Shown: one piece after another, positions 54,913 to 64,000 of the stretch | Numbering within the stretch: the first letter of the stretch is position 1 | How the letters are laid out: every line of letters starts with the position of its first letter | Assembly: GCA_003991915.1 (NCBI GenBank) | Contig: RQTK01000074.1 | Location: forward strand, 628,040-692,039 | DNA length: 64,000 nt | Direction of reading: 5' to 3' | From: Elysia chlorotica | Lineage: Eukaryota > Mollusca > Gastropoda > Plakobranchidae | The notes under the pieces: model-generated | The model's database searches: none | What the model saw: the letters and a program-made list of their open reading frames with translations, nothing else | What the model was told of the DNA's origin: nothing | Position numbers and translations under genes: made by a program

Positions 54913-57900
54913 CACTGCTGCTGCTGCTGCCACCTCCTTCTATGTGGCATTGTGAATGTTCTTGTGTAGTTATATATGAACATATTCTTGGAGACTATGT
55001 TGATTAGAATTATATGCTTTAGTAAACAAACACTTATAAAACAAAATAAAATTGTGATTTCTATAGTTCCTCACGGTGTAAACGCATCTCAGCACCGAAA
55101 CTTTATTGTATTTGATTAGAGAGAAGAAGTATAGTATGATTGCACATAGCTCTACTAGAACAGCTAGAATGGATAAGGTGATATTTTGAATGCTTGATGT
55201 TTTGTCTCCTATTAGTCTTCATTCTGAAAACAAATGTGTTAAATGGGATGCCTACATTAAATTTTTTTGTCGCTACTTGTTTCTTTCAGTGGCCTGATGA
55301 CAAATTGAAAAAGCTTGATGATCAAAATCATTCAAGGTGAGGACAATTGCAAGTTTGTCTTGATTCTAAAAGATTATGGCTCACCCCAAAATATATGCAA
55401 AGTGCTTCTGATTTTATCATCAGTGTCTCAGTCTAAAAAAAAAAAAGCAAATATAAACAGTAATTTAAGTTTTGTACTTGAAGATTTTATCACTTAATTG
55501 ATTCTCACCCAGATTTATCCGACGCCTGTGCGTCTTCTACAAGCCTGAGAGTGAGCAGTTCTCAAAGACAGACCTCAACGATCCCAACAGCAGGATGATG
55601 TGTGTCGTCGGTTGCCACCTCATTGACTACCTCATGCTCTCCAACACGGTACAATCTGGAGCAGATTTTCTCTCTCGCTTTTCTTCTTCTTTTCCTATTT
55701 CTCACTGGAAAGAACTGAGCTCTTTCTCTTTGTTAAACATATGTAGGTTTTCCAAAGGAATCCTATACATGAAGATCCCTTCTCCCCCTCCATTTTCAAT
55801 ATTAGAGTATTTATAGTATTTTACTCAAATTTATTTGTTATCAATGTTGCATATTATTAAATACTACACAATTGTCTCATTTGACTTTGAATTATGTTTA
55901 CTGACCATAAAATGAAATCATATGTGTTTTACCTTTTATCATACTTTTTTTTTCTTTTCAAAAGGATGAATCGGATAAGATGATCACAGAATTTCTTCAA
56001 GATTTGGGAGAAAATTTGAAAGAGGTAAAACTTTTCATATTTTTATTGAGAACTTGATTTACTTGTCTCCGTTTGTTAATAACAAACAAATTATTTAGCT
56101 GTCTTCAAATCTCTTGAGGCTGATAGGGCATTATTTTGGTGAATTGACATTTCTATGTCAAGTTATTAAAAAAAAAAATTCTACTTCCATTAAAAAAAAA
56201 GTTTTGCTACCAACTTGTTGAATCTAAACGTTGATTCTGTTTAATTGTCAAAGCTTTTATGTAGATTGTATCAGACTTAAAATATTTTTGTGGCAAATTT
56301 TCCCTTGGAAAATCCTTTTCGTACAAACAAGATTATGGTGATGTCATTTACAATGTTTACGTACACAATTTTTATGTAATGCTTGGGTGGGGTTTCATAG
56401 TGAACCTTTTTATATGTTTTAGGTAACTAAGCTGAATGTCCCTGTGGAAGAGAATGCTACTTTTGGAATGACACGTCTTCATGAGAAGATGTCCAGATTT
56501 TACTTTATCTTCATTGGTCGATTTTCTGCATCCAAGAAAGGCTGTGTCAGATTAGAGAGAAGCGGAATTATACAGACGTAAGTTGCCACATCTTCTTTCC
56601 TGTGTGCGTTCTCAACCATAATCAGCTGATTAATCATTTATCATTTCCAAATTTGCTTTTTTAACTTGTGGTTACTCACGATAGTTTCATTCACAATGCT
56701 CTTTAAATTAACATATTTTTATGTCACATGGACAAAATGTAGATTAACATGTAGTGAATACTTTTCATAACTTAAGAAGGCTTGTGGCAGTAGCAGAAAG
56801 AAGATTACTACAGTCTTTTAAATAATCCATAAAAAAACAAAACAAGAATTCACAATGTATTTAGGTATTTTTTATGAAAATATAAAATGAACCTTGTGAT
56901 GTTGAGTGTCAATTTATGTTATGAGCTCAAAACTCAACTCTGTGTACTTCCAGTCTGATGGAAATGATGGCTGCGACATCCAACATCATGTATGTGAAGT
57001 TGGCTATCTCTGCACTTAATTTCTCTGTGGATGGGTCCACCAGACCAATACTCTCCAAAGCTTTAACAGCTACAGCTGATGTAAGTGTCCAGTCTTCTGC
57101 TTTGGTTTGTCTCTAGCTTTATTAGTTATTTTATCAAGTCAAACCTGCAGGCAGATCGGAATATCTACAACAGAGAAAACTCAGTAGATAACTCTCACTA
57201 GATATATGTAAATACTCATGGAGTGATTTAAAGAAGGTCTGAGTCTAGAATCTTATCTAGATCTGTTAAAGAACAGAAAATCAAAATTTGTGTTTAAAAT
57301 CTAATCTAGAAGGATTTGAATATTAAAATTTGTAAAATCTAATCAATAACTATGAAAAAAAATATTAATATTGCATGATAGTACTTCTTAAAACTTGAGA
57401 TCATATTTGTGCTGACTTTGATCTATAGATCAGCCCTGTCAGTAATTTGTCTGTTTACCTGTATTTGATCCTGCCAGGTATGTCGTCTGTATGCCACCAA
57501 GATGATGCGTGTGCTGATGAGAGCCGGCACTCCGGGGTTTAGTCAGTGGGGCATAGAGATGCTGGTCACTCAGCTCTATGACCAGGATAAAAGTGTCGCC
57601 ATGTCTGCCTTACACATACTGGATGAAGCCTGTGATAATGAGGTGTGAGGCCTGTGGGAATGACTCTGTCTAGCAGAAAGAGAGATTTTCTTTCTCTGGG
57701 TTAAATGTCTTCTAGGTTCTTCAGGTGGATCCGATGGAGCTTGTGGGAATGACTTTTGTGCAGGCAGTTTTAGCTTGTTTGTTTTTCTGTCTCAATCCAG
57801 CTGTTGACTTTATTTCCTGCGATGTCTCTTTATCCCTCTGTATTAATCTCTATGATCTGTTTCTTTTTTTTTTTCTTTTTCTGTCTGGTCTATCTATAGT

Positions 57901-60900
57901 TATCTCTTTCTAAATTTATCTTAACTGTTTGATTGTTAGGAATGATCCAGATATTTTTTGCGTGCCTGCAGCTGCATTATCTTTTTTGTTTAAAAATAGG
58001 AATTTATCTTATTGGATTAATTAACATTTTACTTACTTTTTTTAAACAATGAGAATCGAGTTTCACATAAAATATATCATGATTCATTTGAAGTTTTTCT
58101 TTTTTGCTGTAGTGAAATTATAGACTGGTACAGTTGTAAACAGAAACAAAAAATACTTCTATGATATTAATGTACTCTGCTGGTTATTCTCTTATAAGAT
58201 CATGATTGTTAAAGGCCATTTCAAAATTTGTGTCATCTTGACAGGACTATTTGAAAAGCTTGATAAAGCTGCGCCCTTCCTTGCTGCACCTCGGAGAGAA
58301 GGGTGTTCTGCTTCTCTCTCGCTTTGTGTCCAGCGTGCAAGGCTTTCGCTCGCTCAACGACGCAAACTTCATCTCCAGTCAGCTGGAGAAGTGGCAAAAG
58401 GTGAGGCCTAAGAAATTTTGTCTTGGTTTAATGAAATTTAAAGGTTCAGGTTTTAGAAACAAATTCTCATTTTAAAATGTTAAAAAACCTTTTCAAAAAT
58501 GTGCGGCTAATATATAAACATAAACAAAATTATAGATACAAGTAATTACAACAATAAAATGCATTTTTGTCTTTCAAAACATAATGATAATAGGTTGAAC
58601 AATTTTACAATGGTGATGAAGCATAAAATTATAGTGTTTACTGAAATACTTATTGTGCAAATGAAATTTGATGCTTTAGTAGATCCAGAGAGGAAAAAGT
58701 AATTTGACTTTGTGGAAATCTGATGCTTTCTTACCATCAAAGTTTTATGATATGAAAAAAGGTCATATTTAGTTTGAAGGAAGGTATGATGCTTTAGTAG
58801 ATCCAGAGAGGAAAAAGTAATTTGACTTTGTGGAAATCTGATGCTTTCTTACCATCAAAGTTTTATGATATGAAAAAGGTCATATTTAGTTTGAAGGAAG
58901 GTAGAAAAATGTAAATACTTTGCATTTTTTCTGTGTTTATTTGTTTTCAGTCTTTCAACGAACTGTATGTAGATATTGTGGAGGAAATGCTCAACGAAGC
59001 CCTCATGACGTATGAGAAAACATTCAGTGGATCATGTCGGCGCAGATCAATACACAAGTGAGTTAATTCAACTCTCTCCAAGATTCCTCCCAACCAGTCC
59101 AAGCATTTATATGTAATATACGTAGCAAAAAGTCTCATTTGGTGACATCACTACACACACACACACACACACATATAAATATCTTTATAGGTTAGGTTGA
59201 TTTGCTTTATATCAGTGATGATAATCTTCCGCTTTCCTCCTTATTTCTTCAAAATTGATGAACTTTACTTTTGAGCAGTTTCAAATTGATTGATAGTGTC
59301 ATCCAATCGAGCTTGTTTGCTTAAAAGGGCATGGCAGCAGCTCAATGCAAATCATGAAGATATACCTTTGATTAGTATCTATAATACAGCATCAAGGTGC
59401 GAATAACACTAAAAGAGGAGAAATGATCTTGAAAGCAAAATATATACTTTTTTATAAGAAGTTTTGTATTTATAACATTAATGCCATGCTTGTTACTCCT
59501 TAACTCTAAACTTAAAAATGGCCTATAGTTACAAATACACCTATGCCTAACCCAAAAAAAAAAGATGATACAGCATCATCTGATTGTGACACTTGTATTG
59601 GTTTCTTTCAGGGGTCCTAAGAAAGATGTGTTTCTGCCGGCTCATCTTTATGGACAGCTGACCATGCATAATGAGGGCCTTGACCTGTTAAAAAATGAAG
59701 TAAGCCATCTTTTAACTTTAAAACTGTCAAAAATATAAAAAGGTACTTCAGATGAAATATTAAACAAAGACAGGAATATATCAATGAGGGCTTTGCTCTG
59801 GGGTAATAGAAAATATATGGGGACAACATTTGTTCTTCAAATGTCGCTATTAACCTTTTGTAAACAATGTTTTCTTCATATTTTGTAAAAATATGAATTA
59901 TTTATTGATATGAATTTTTGTTTTAATTTGACAGAGTTGCATCTTGGAATACTTCAATCGCATTCACAATCAGACCTTGTTTGATTCAAATGATATCAAG
60001 AGTCTGAAGACAGCTCTGTGGGCAGTGGTGAGGCTTCCTTTTTTCTGTTCTTTTCATTGTATTGAGAATTCTGTTAAAGAAACTTAAAAGCATGCTGATA
60101 GTAGCTCTTGTTGCCTTTGATTTCTTGGCAAGTGATGAGGGCGTGTTTAAGAGAGCCAGGTTATGCATGAGATTTAGTCACGCAGTGTTAAGTTTTCTTT
60201 CAAGTTTTTGTTTAAAACAGTACTGTGTGTACTTAAAGTAATCTCAAATACCCCATAAAATCTAAGCCAGATCCTTTCAAGTCATTTAGTGTAATTTAGC
60301 TATAAAAATACAAATATCTCCTTCCTGTCACGCTCCCATTTAATAGAATTACATAGAGCAAGATTTAAAAAGAAAAAGGGCATAATTTTTTACAGACTGA
60401 AATTTTCAATATTACCAAAGCATAGCATATTTATCCCTTTTTCTTTAGGCTTGTATGAGCAGGTACAAAATTATTTCTTTATTTTGTTTTAATGGTGGTT
60501 CTTGTCCCAAGAAAAAGAAAAAAAATGCCCCTATTGGTCTGACTCTTTACTAAATTTTCATAATAACCAATTAAATTCAACGTTAGGCAAGATAAACCTA
60601 TGATTAGCATTTTGAAAATTAGACAAATGTCAAAAAATGGAGTTTCAAATGTGAAAGCCCATGCATCTAATCAATTCCCAGGGCCACGTGGGGCTATCTG
60701 TGGAGGGTCTCGTGTGGCTGGAGAGCCAGAACATCATTCCAGAAATTATCCGACTGGCTGAGGAGTGTGGCGTCTTCTCTGTTAGAGGGTAAACGAAACA
60801 TAATCCCCATTTTGTTTTGTCAGTTTAATTAAAAAAAAAAAAAGTTTTAGGTCTTGTCATAGATCACTTATTGCCAATTTAGTAAGGCAGCATTTGTGTA

Positions 60901-63507
60901 CTTTTTGTTTTTGCCAGTGACTTGGAAGTACGGATAAAATCAAATCTATTTGATATTTAAATGTTAAAGTTATGTCTAATATGAAAACTTAAATGTAATA
61001 TTTACCTCTTCTTACAAATTATACTATGTTTTTGTTGCATAGATGTGTATTTCACCTCTTACTTTCTACCAGAAATGGGGATATGATAATTTTATTTGTC
61101 AAACTGATATCAAATGATGCTGTTAGGACCATCTGTTGAGACTGTAATTATGACTGTATATCCCTTTCCATGTTGGTAGGACTGCCATTTTCATACTGGG
61201 CCTTGTGGCGTGTACTCGCAAAGGCACGGATATCCTGTGTGAACTGGGATGGGAGTCCCGATGTCATAGCAGAAAGGTTTGTCCTGTTTAAAAATAGAAG
61301 AAAAATTTGACACATCATTTTAATTATAGTTTCTTTTTCTTTTTTGTGTGTGTTGAATTTCATCTTTGAAAGCTCTAAGTTTTCTAAAAGTTAAATGCAT
61401 ACCAATAACATCAGTTTTCTGGCTTGTGGTGGAATTTTGAAACTAAAGCATGTTTTTTTTTTATTGCTACTCGTCTGTCCTTTTGGCCTTTGGCTTACTT
61501 GTAGATATCTTTTCATAAAAAAGTATCTTGTGTTATGAGGGGGAAACAAGCTGCAATAGTTTCTACAATATTAATGAAAATGAAGATTAAAGGGGCTTTT
61601 TTTTTAGAGCACCAATATTTTAAATTTTTTTTAAAGGCACAATGTGACATAAATGTCCTCATTAAGTTTCTCTGCATTGCTCAAACATTTAAAACTTAAA
61701 CCTACAACCTACACATCAAATAAGGTGTGTATATAAATGTAGCAAATTTGCTAAAATTGAGATTGCACCTTTGTTCTGCTCCCATCGAGCTTTTGATGTC
61801 AAATTTTAAATTATGTTGGGTAGACTTTATTGAGATTGCACCTTTGTTCAAGGGCTCATATTTTACATTACGTAGAGTAGACTTTCAGTGGTTACCTTTG
61901 ATGTGTGCACAGGAAACATTCCCAGTGTTGGACCAGGACGGCTGGATGCACGCACCCATGGAGGAAGCCCTGCTACTCAGCGATCGCTTCTCGGCCTCGC
62001 TGGCTCAGCAAGCAGACGGGCTCGCCTCAGGGACGTCCCCCACGTCGCCAGCGCCCCACGGTTTGTCCTTGATTCAAGAGGAACCATTCTTCCGATCGAT
62101 AACTACTCGGCCTGGTTCTCTTCCCCCCGGCACTTCCTCCCTGCGGGCTTCCATGTCCTCGGTCCACTCGGCTCGAGACCCCCTCATGATGACCGGCCCA
62201 CACAGGCACCTCTCCGGCCTCGGCCCTCCCCCCAGTTTCCACAGCATCCCGCCATTCCGATCCCCCCCAGGCCAGAGTGGGCAGCCACCTGGTGTAGAAC
62301 TTAGACCCCATGCAGGAGGTTCGTTGCCCCACCGATCAAAGTCGGAGAGAACCCTGCCTAGACAAGCCCCTGAATTTCGTCCAAGGGCTCAGACAGGGGA
62401 CAAGTCGACCATGCCTCCCCCACCTGAGGCAACCGTCGCTCAGAAATGTGAGTCGGAACCCATCCAGGTGGACTCTATCACCCTGGACATGGTGGGGGAG
62501 AGGGAGTCTAGACATTCCACATCCTCGCGGGATTCAATCCAGCTCATTGCCTCCCCTGTGGTGAAACTCCGCACCAGTTCAGACGAGGATTCGGCCGTTC
62601 ACTCAGACAACTGTGATTCTAACAGTGCCACACATTCTGCCAAAAGGACAGACTCGGGAGATAGCAGTGCCAATACCAATAACAACAATAATAATACCAT
62701 AGATAATAGTCATAACGATGTATCGCAAAAACTTCTTTCAGAAGACGGTGAGAGCCACAGGGAAGGTGAGACAGAGCCTAGTTTTAAGTTTAGCCCCCAG
62801 CTTTCCCCTCAGAGTGAAGACATGGCGGGTGGGGATGGTGGGGACAGCAACGAGGGTGTCACATTCAGGGTTGGGTCCTACATCCTAGGCTCTGGCGCTG
62901 CCAAAGATAGTAGCAGCAGTGAAAGCTCAAACCGTAGCAAGAGCCGGGGAAGCAGCTTTAACACCAACACAGACTCGACGAGCGGGGTCGGTTCCTACGA
63001 TTCTAATCGCAACTCTGCAGCAGGTGGTGCCCAGGCTCACAAGCAGCATTTGGCCCTGACTTCAACCTCGTCATCCACCGCGTCAATGCTGACTCCGATC
63101 CCCAGCTCGTCCTCTCTGTCGACGCTAGTCTCCTCCACAAGTGTGCTGCACTCAGTCAGCGAGCAGGAGTCCGAACCCGTGCACCATTCAGCCCTACAGC
63201 GGAGCCTCTTCCGCCTGACCCGCGTCCCGAGCTACAAACGGCGATCTGCCTCTCCAGCCATAGGGGGCTCGGGAAATGTCTCGGCTCACCATGTGACGGC
63301 CAACGGCGGGTTCACCTCGCCCAGGGACGTCATGGGGTATGCAGCGCTCAGGAGCATCAAGCGCCAGAGGGCGCACAGTTCGGAGACTGAGACAGACCCT
63401 GGCATGGGAGGGTCCAAGTCTGCAACACACCTGGATCCCTCGGCGTTGTTACGTCGCACCATCAGCCAGGACTCTGAGGTTAGCCTGGACAACAACATGT
63501 GGCTCAG
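43662..63507 (+). CDS. RICTOR: RICTOR, mTORC2 scaffold subunit (5' 28 exons resolved; 3' end beyond window)
   Basis: Rapamycin-insensitive companion of mTOR, needed for mTORC2 assembly and AKT/SGK/PKC phosphorylation. Exons: 43662-43716, 43958-44008, 45807-45966, 46275-46406, 46767-46957, 47337-47509, 47884-47942, 48279-48346, 48887-48969, 50160-50247, 50519-50609, 51708-51774, 52005-52085, [one not found], 53244-53421, 54079-54183, 55290-55336, 55513-55648, 55965-56024, 56423-56577, 56954-57080, 57478-57642, 58245-58400, 58951-59057, 59612-59699, 59935-60027, 60682-60788, 61180-61276, 61913-63507. Phases agree throughout; about 1,505 codons are seen. Diagnostic blocks: LLNEAKQVRAASLRVLRYLL, IGNDGTTERDRMVR, FLLNHPRTRHYIRP, MQSLIGILYLP, MMKRGPKPCSL, SDWDWSIIAAVL, WGIEMLVTQLYD, HILDEACD-like LHILDEACDN, HLGEKGVLLLSRF, and FILGLVACTRKGTDIL. 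These cover the N-terminal armadillo/HEAT-like part, middle domain and the disordered phosphorylation region. Confidence 0.97.
43685..43712 (+). promoter_or_regulatory. Inverted repeat (hairpin) in the RICTOR first coding exon
   Basis: GGTTCGCCACTT (43685-43696) pairs with AAGTGGGCGAACC (43700-43712), with one bulged base and a three-base loop. An alternative left arm GGTTCGCCC (43676-43684) pairs perfectly with GGGCGAACC (43704-43712). The structure lies 14-50 bases after the ATG and ends four bases before the first splice donor. Confidence 0.7.
43855..43895. repeat. (AGATCT)n palindromic hexamer repeat
   Basis: About five tandem AGATCT units in RICTOR intron 1. The hexamer is its own reverse complement, so either strand can fold on itself. 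Related TCTAGATCT words recur in nearby introns. Confidence 0.85.
44983..45260. repeat. 140-bp imperfect tandem duplication in RICTOR intron 2
   Basis: Two copies starting GACCATGAT at 44983 and 45123 share CGCAC(A)ATTCT, AAACACAGGTCC, and AGCCTACAG...GACACAC blocks. They are diverged, so the duplication is not recent. Confidence 0.75.
51775..51780 (+). other. GC-type splice donor (GCAAGT) in RICTOR
   Basis: The exon reading ...FSAGLRE must end at 51774 for the next exon (52005, ALIEVVISSEGP) to stay in frame. The intron then begins GCAAGT, the standard sequence of the minor GC-AG class. The nearest GT (51779) would shift the frame and break the conserved protein. Confidence 0.85.
52276..52311. 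repeat. (AAT)n microsatellite
   Basis: About twelve AAT units immediately before the SINE-like element. Confidence 0.95.
52320..52560 (+). mobile_element. tRNA-derived SINE-like element
   Basis: Begins with a tRNA-like block: TAGCACAGGGTTTAGAATG (A-box-like) then CTGGGTTTGACCCTG (B-box-like). The downstream tail (TTCCTACTGGTTG, GTCTGAGATATAG, GGAAGTCAACCTTCAC) recurs in diverged form at about 53075-53195, so a second partial copy is nearby. Confidence 0.55.
54870..54930. repeat. (ACT)n-(CTG)n compound triplet repeat
   Basis: About fourteen ACT units followed by five CTG units, in a RICTOR intron. It resembles the AGT/AGC array at 26.1 kb in composition. Confidence 0.95.
58670..58903. repeat. 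118-bp tandem duplication in a RICTOR intron
   Basis: Two copies beginning GATGCTTTAGTAGATCCAGA at 58670 and 58788, identical except for one A in an A run. The near identity implies a very recent duplication or an assembly artefact. Confidence 0.95.
61913..63507 (+). CDS. RICTOR: RICTOR large exon encoding the Ser-rich phosphorylation region
   Basis: A single 1,595-bp exon (acceptor TGTGCACAG, donor GTAAGC) encoding about 531 residues of S/T/P/N-rich, mostly disordered protein. The candidate start at 61727 is intronic; coding begins ETFPVLDQDG. The block RDVMGYAALRSIKRQRAHSS matches the family's conserved RD-x-x-GYA-x-L...QR-x-H segment. Basophilic kinase-like sites are HRSKSERTLP, YKRRSAS and LRRTIS. 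The exact RxRxxT site around human T1135 is not recognised. The exon is less AT-rich than the rest of the gene. Confidence 0.9.
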
Positions 63508-63589
63508 GTAAGCTTCTCAAATGTGTCTTATGCTTGTTAACAATTAATATGTTGAACACGAAATATTGTACAAGTCTAAAATCTCACCA

Positions 63590-64000
63590 TACCAGTCGTG
63601 AATGTGATGTGTTCATCAGGCATGGTTGTAAAAAATCTAGTATCCCACACATGGGTTTGTAAGTCAGTCTTGAAAGTGATGTGTTTGACAAGCAAGGTTA
63701 TAAAAAGTCAAGAAGTTCATAATGGGTTTGTAAAATAGTCTTGAAGGTGATGTGTTTGACAAGCAAGGTTATAAAAAGTCAAGTTCATAGTTGGTTTGTA
63801 AAATAGTCTTGAAAGTGATGTGTTTGACAAGCAAGGTTATAAAAAGTCTAGAAGTTCATAACGGGTTTGTAAAATAGTCTTGAAAGTGATGTGTTTGACA
63901 AGCAAGGTTATAAAAAGTCAATAAGCTCATTATAGGTTTGTAAAATAGTCTTGAAAGTGGTATGTTTAACATGTATGATTGCAGAATCTCACCAGGTCAG
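63590..64000. repeat. 71-bp tandem repeat at the right edge
   Basis: At least five copies containing GTCTTGAAAGTGATGTGTTT and GACAAGCAAGGTTATAAAAA. The CTTGAA core falls at 63669, 63740, 63808, 63879 and 63950 (period 71, once 68). It follows directly after the large RICTOR exon and may continue beyond the window. Confidence 0.95.

Noticed and set aside
61727..61912. N-terminal extension of the large open frame at 61.7 kb
   Set aside because: A good acceptor lies at 61911-61912 in the phase demanded by the preceding RICTOR exon, so the upstream part is intron.

Overview
The window is eukaryotic nuclear DNA from an animal, most likely a mollusc (probably a gastropod). It is AT-rich and intron-dense, with GT-AG introns, many microsatellites, tRNA-derived SINE-like pieces and decayed non-LTR retrotransposons. 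The coding exons are clearly metazoan. The mollusc assignment is inference from protein resemblance and genome style; no species is named.

Layout, left to right. (1) 1-5.98 kb: a tandem segmental duplication. The downstream copy leads into a long Ser/Thr/Asn/Gln-rich, acidic and mucin-like open region (about 2634-5895, plus strand) with two furin-type sites and one apparent frameshift. The upstream copy ends in an 18-bp tandem repeat. (2) 8.98-15.14 kb, minus strand: a complete seven-exon ELOVL fatty-acid elongase whose exon lengths sum to exactly 308 codons including the stop. Its intron 2 carries a 51-bp minisatellite that appears to derive from the 3' end of the gene's own exon 2, and another intron carries a LINE remnant. 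(3) 15.1-24.7 kb: a long AT-rich interval with SINE-like repeats, G-rich runs and two weak candidate exons. (4) 24.7-41.8 kb, minus strand: an SLC35D-type nucleotide-sugar transporter. Ten exons are resolved, and one symmetrical internal exon could not be found inside a 7-kb intron that contains two LINE remnants, a GAA array and a G-quadruplex-prone tract. (5) 41.8-43.7 kb: a putative divergent promoter region. (6) 43.7 kb to the right edge, plus strand: RICTOR, the defining mTORC2 subunit. Twenty-eight exons are resolved, one exon is missing, and the 3' end lies outside the window. One RICTOR intron uses a GC-AG donor.

The genes are not an operon and share no obvious pathway: an ER lipid elongase, an ER/Golgi sugar-nucleotide transporter, a kinase-complex scaffold, and an unrecognised secreted or low-complexity protein. 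I see no wholly new multi-gene system. The most unusual features are the exon-derived minisatellite in the ELOVL intron, the duplicated low-complexity gene with its frameshift, the bistable hairpin over the RICTOR start exon, and the two conserved exons that are absent where they are expected.
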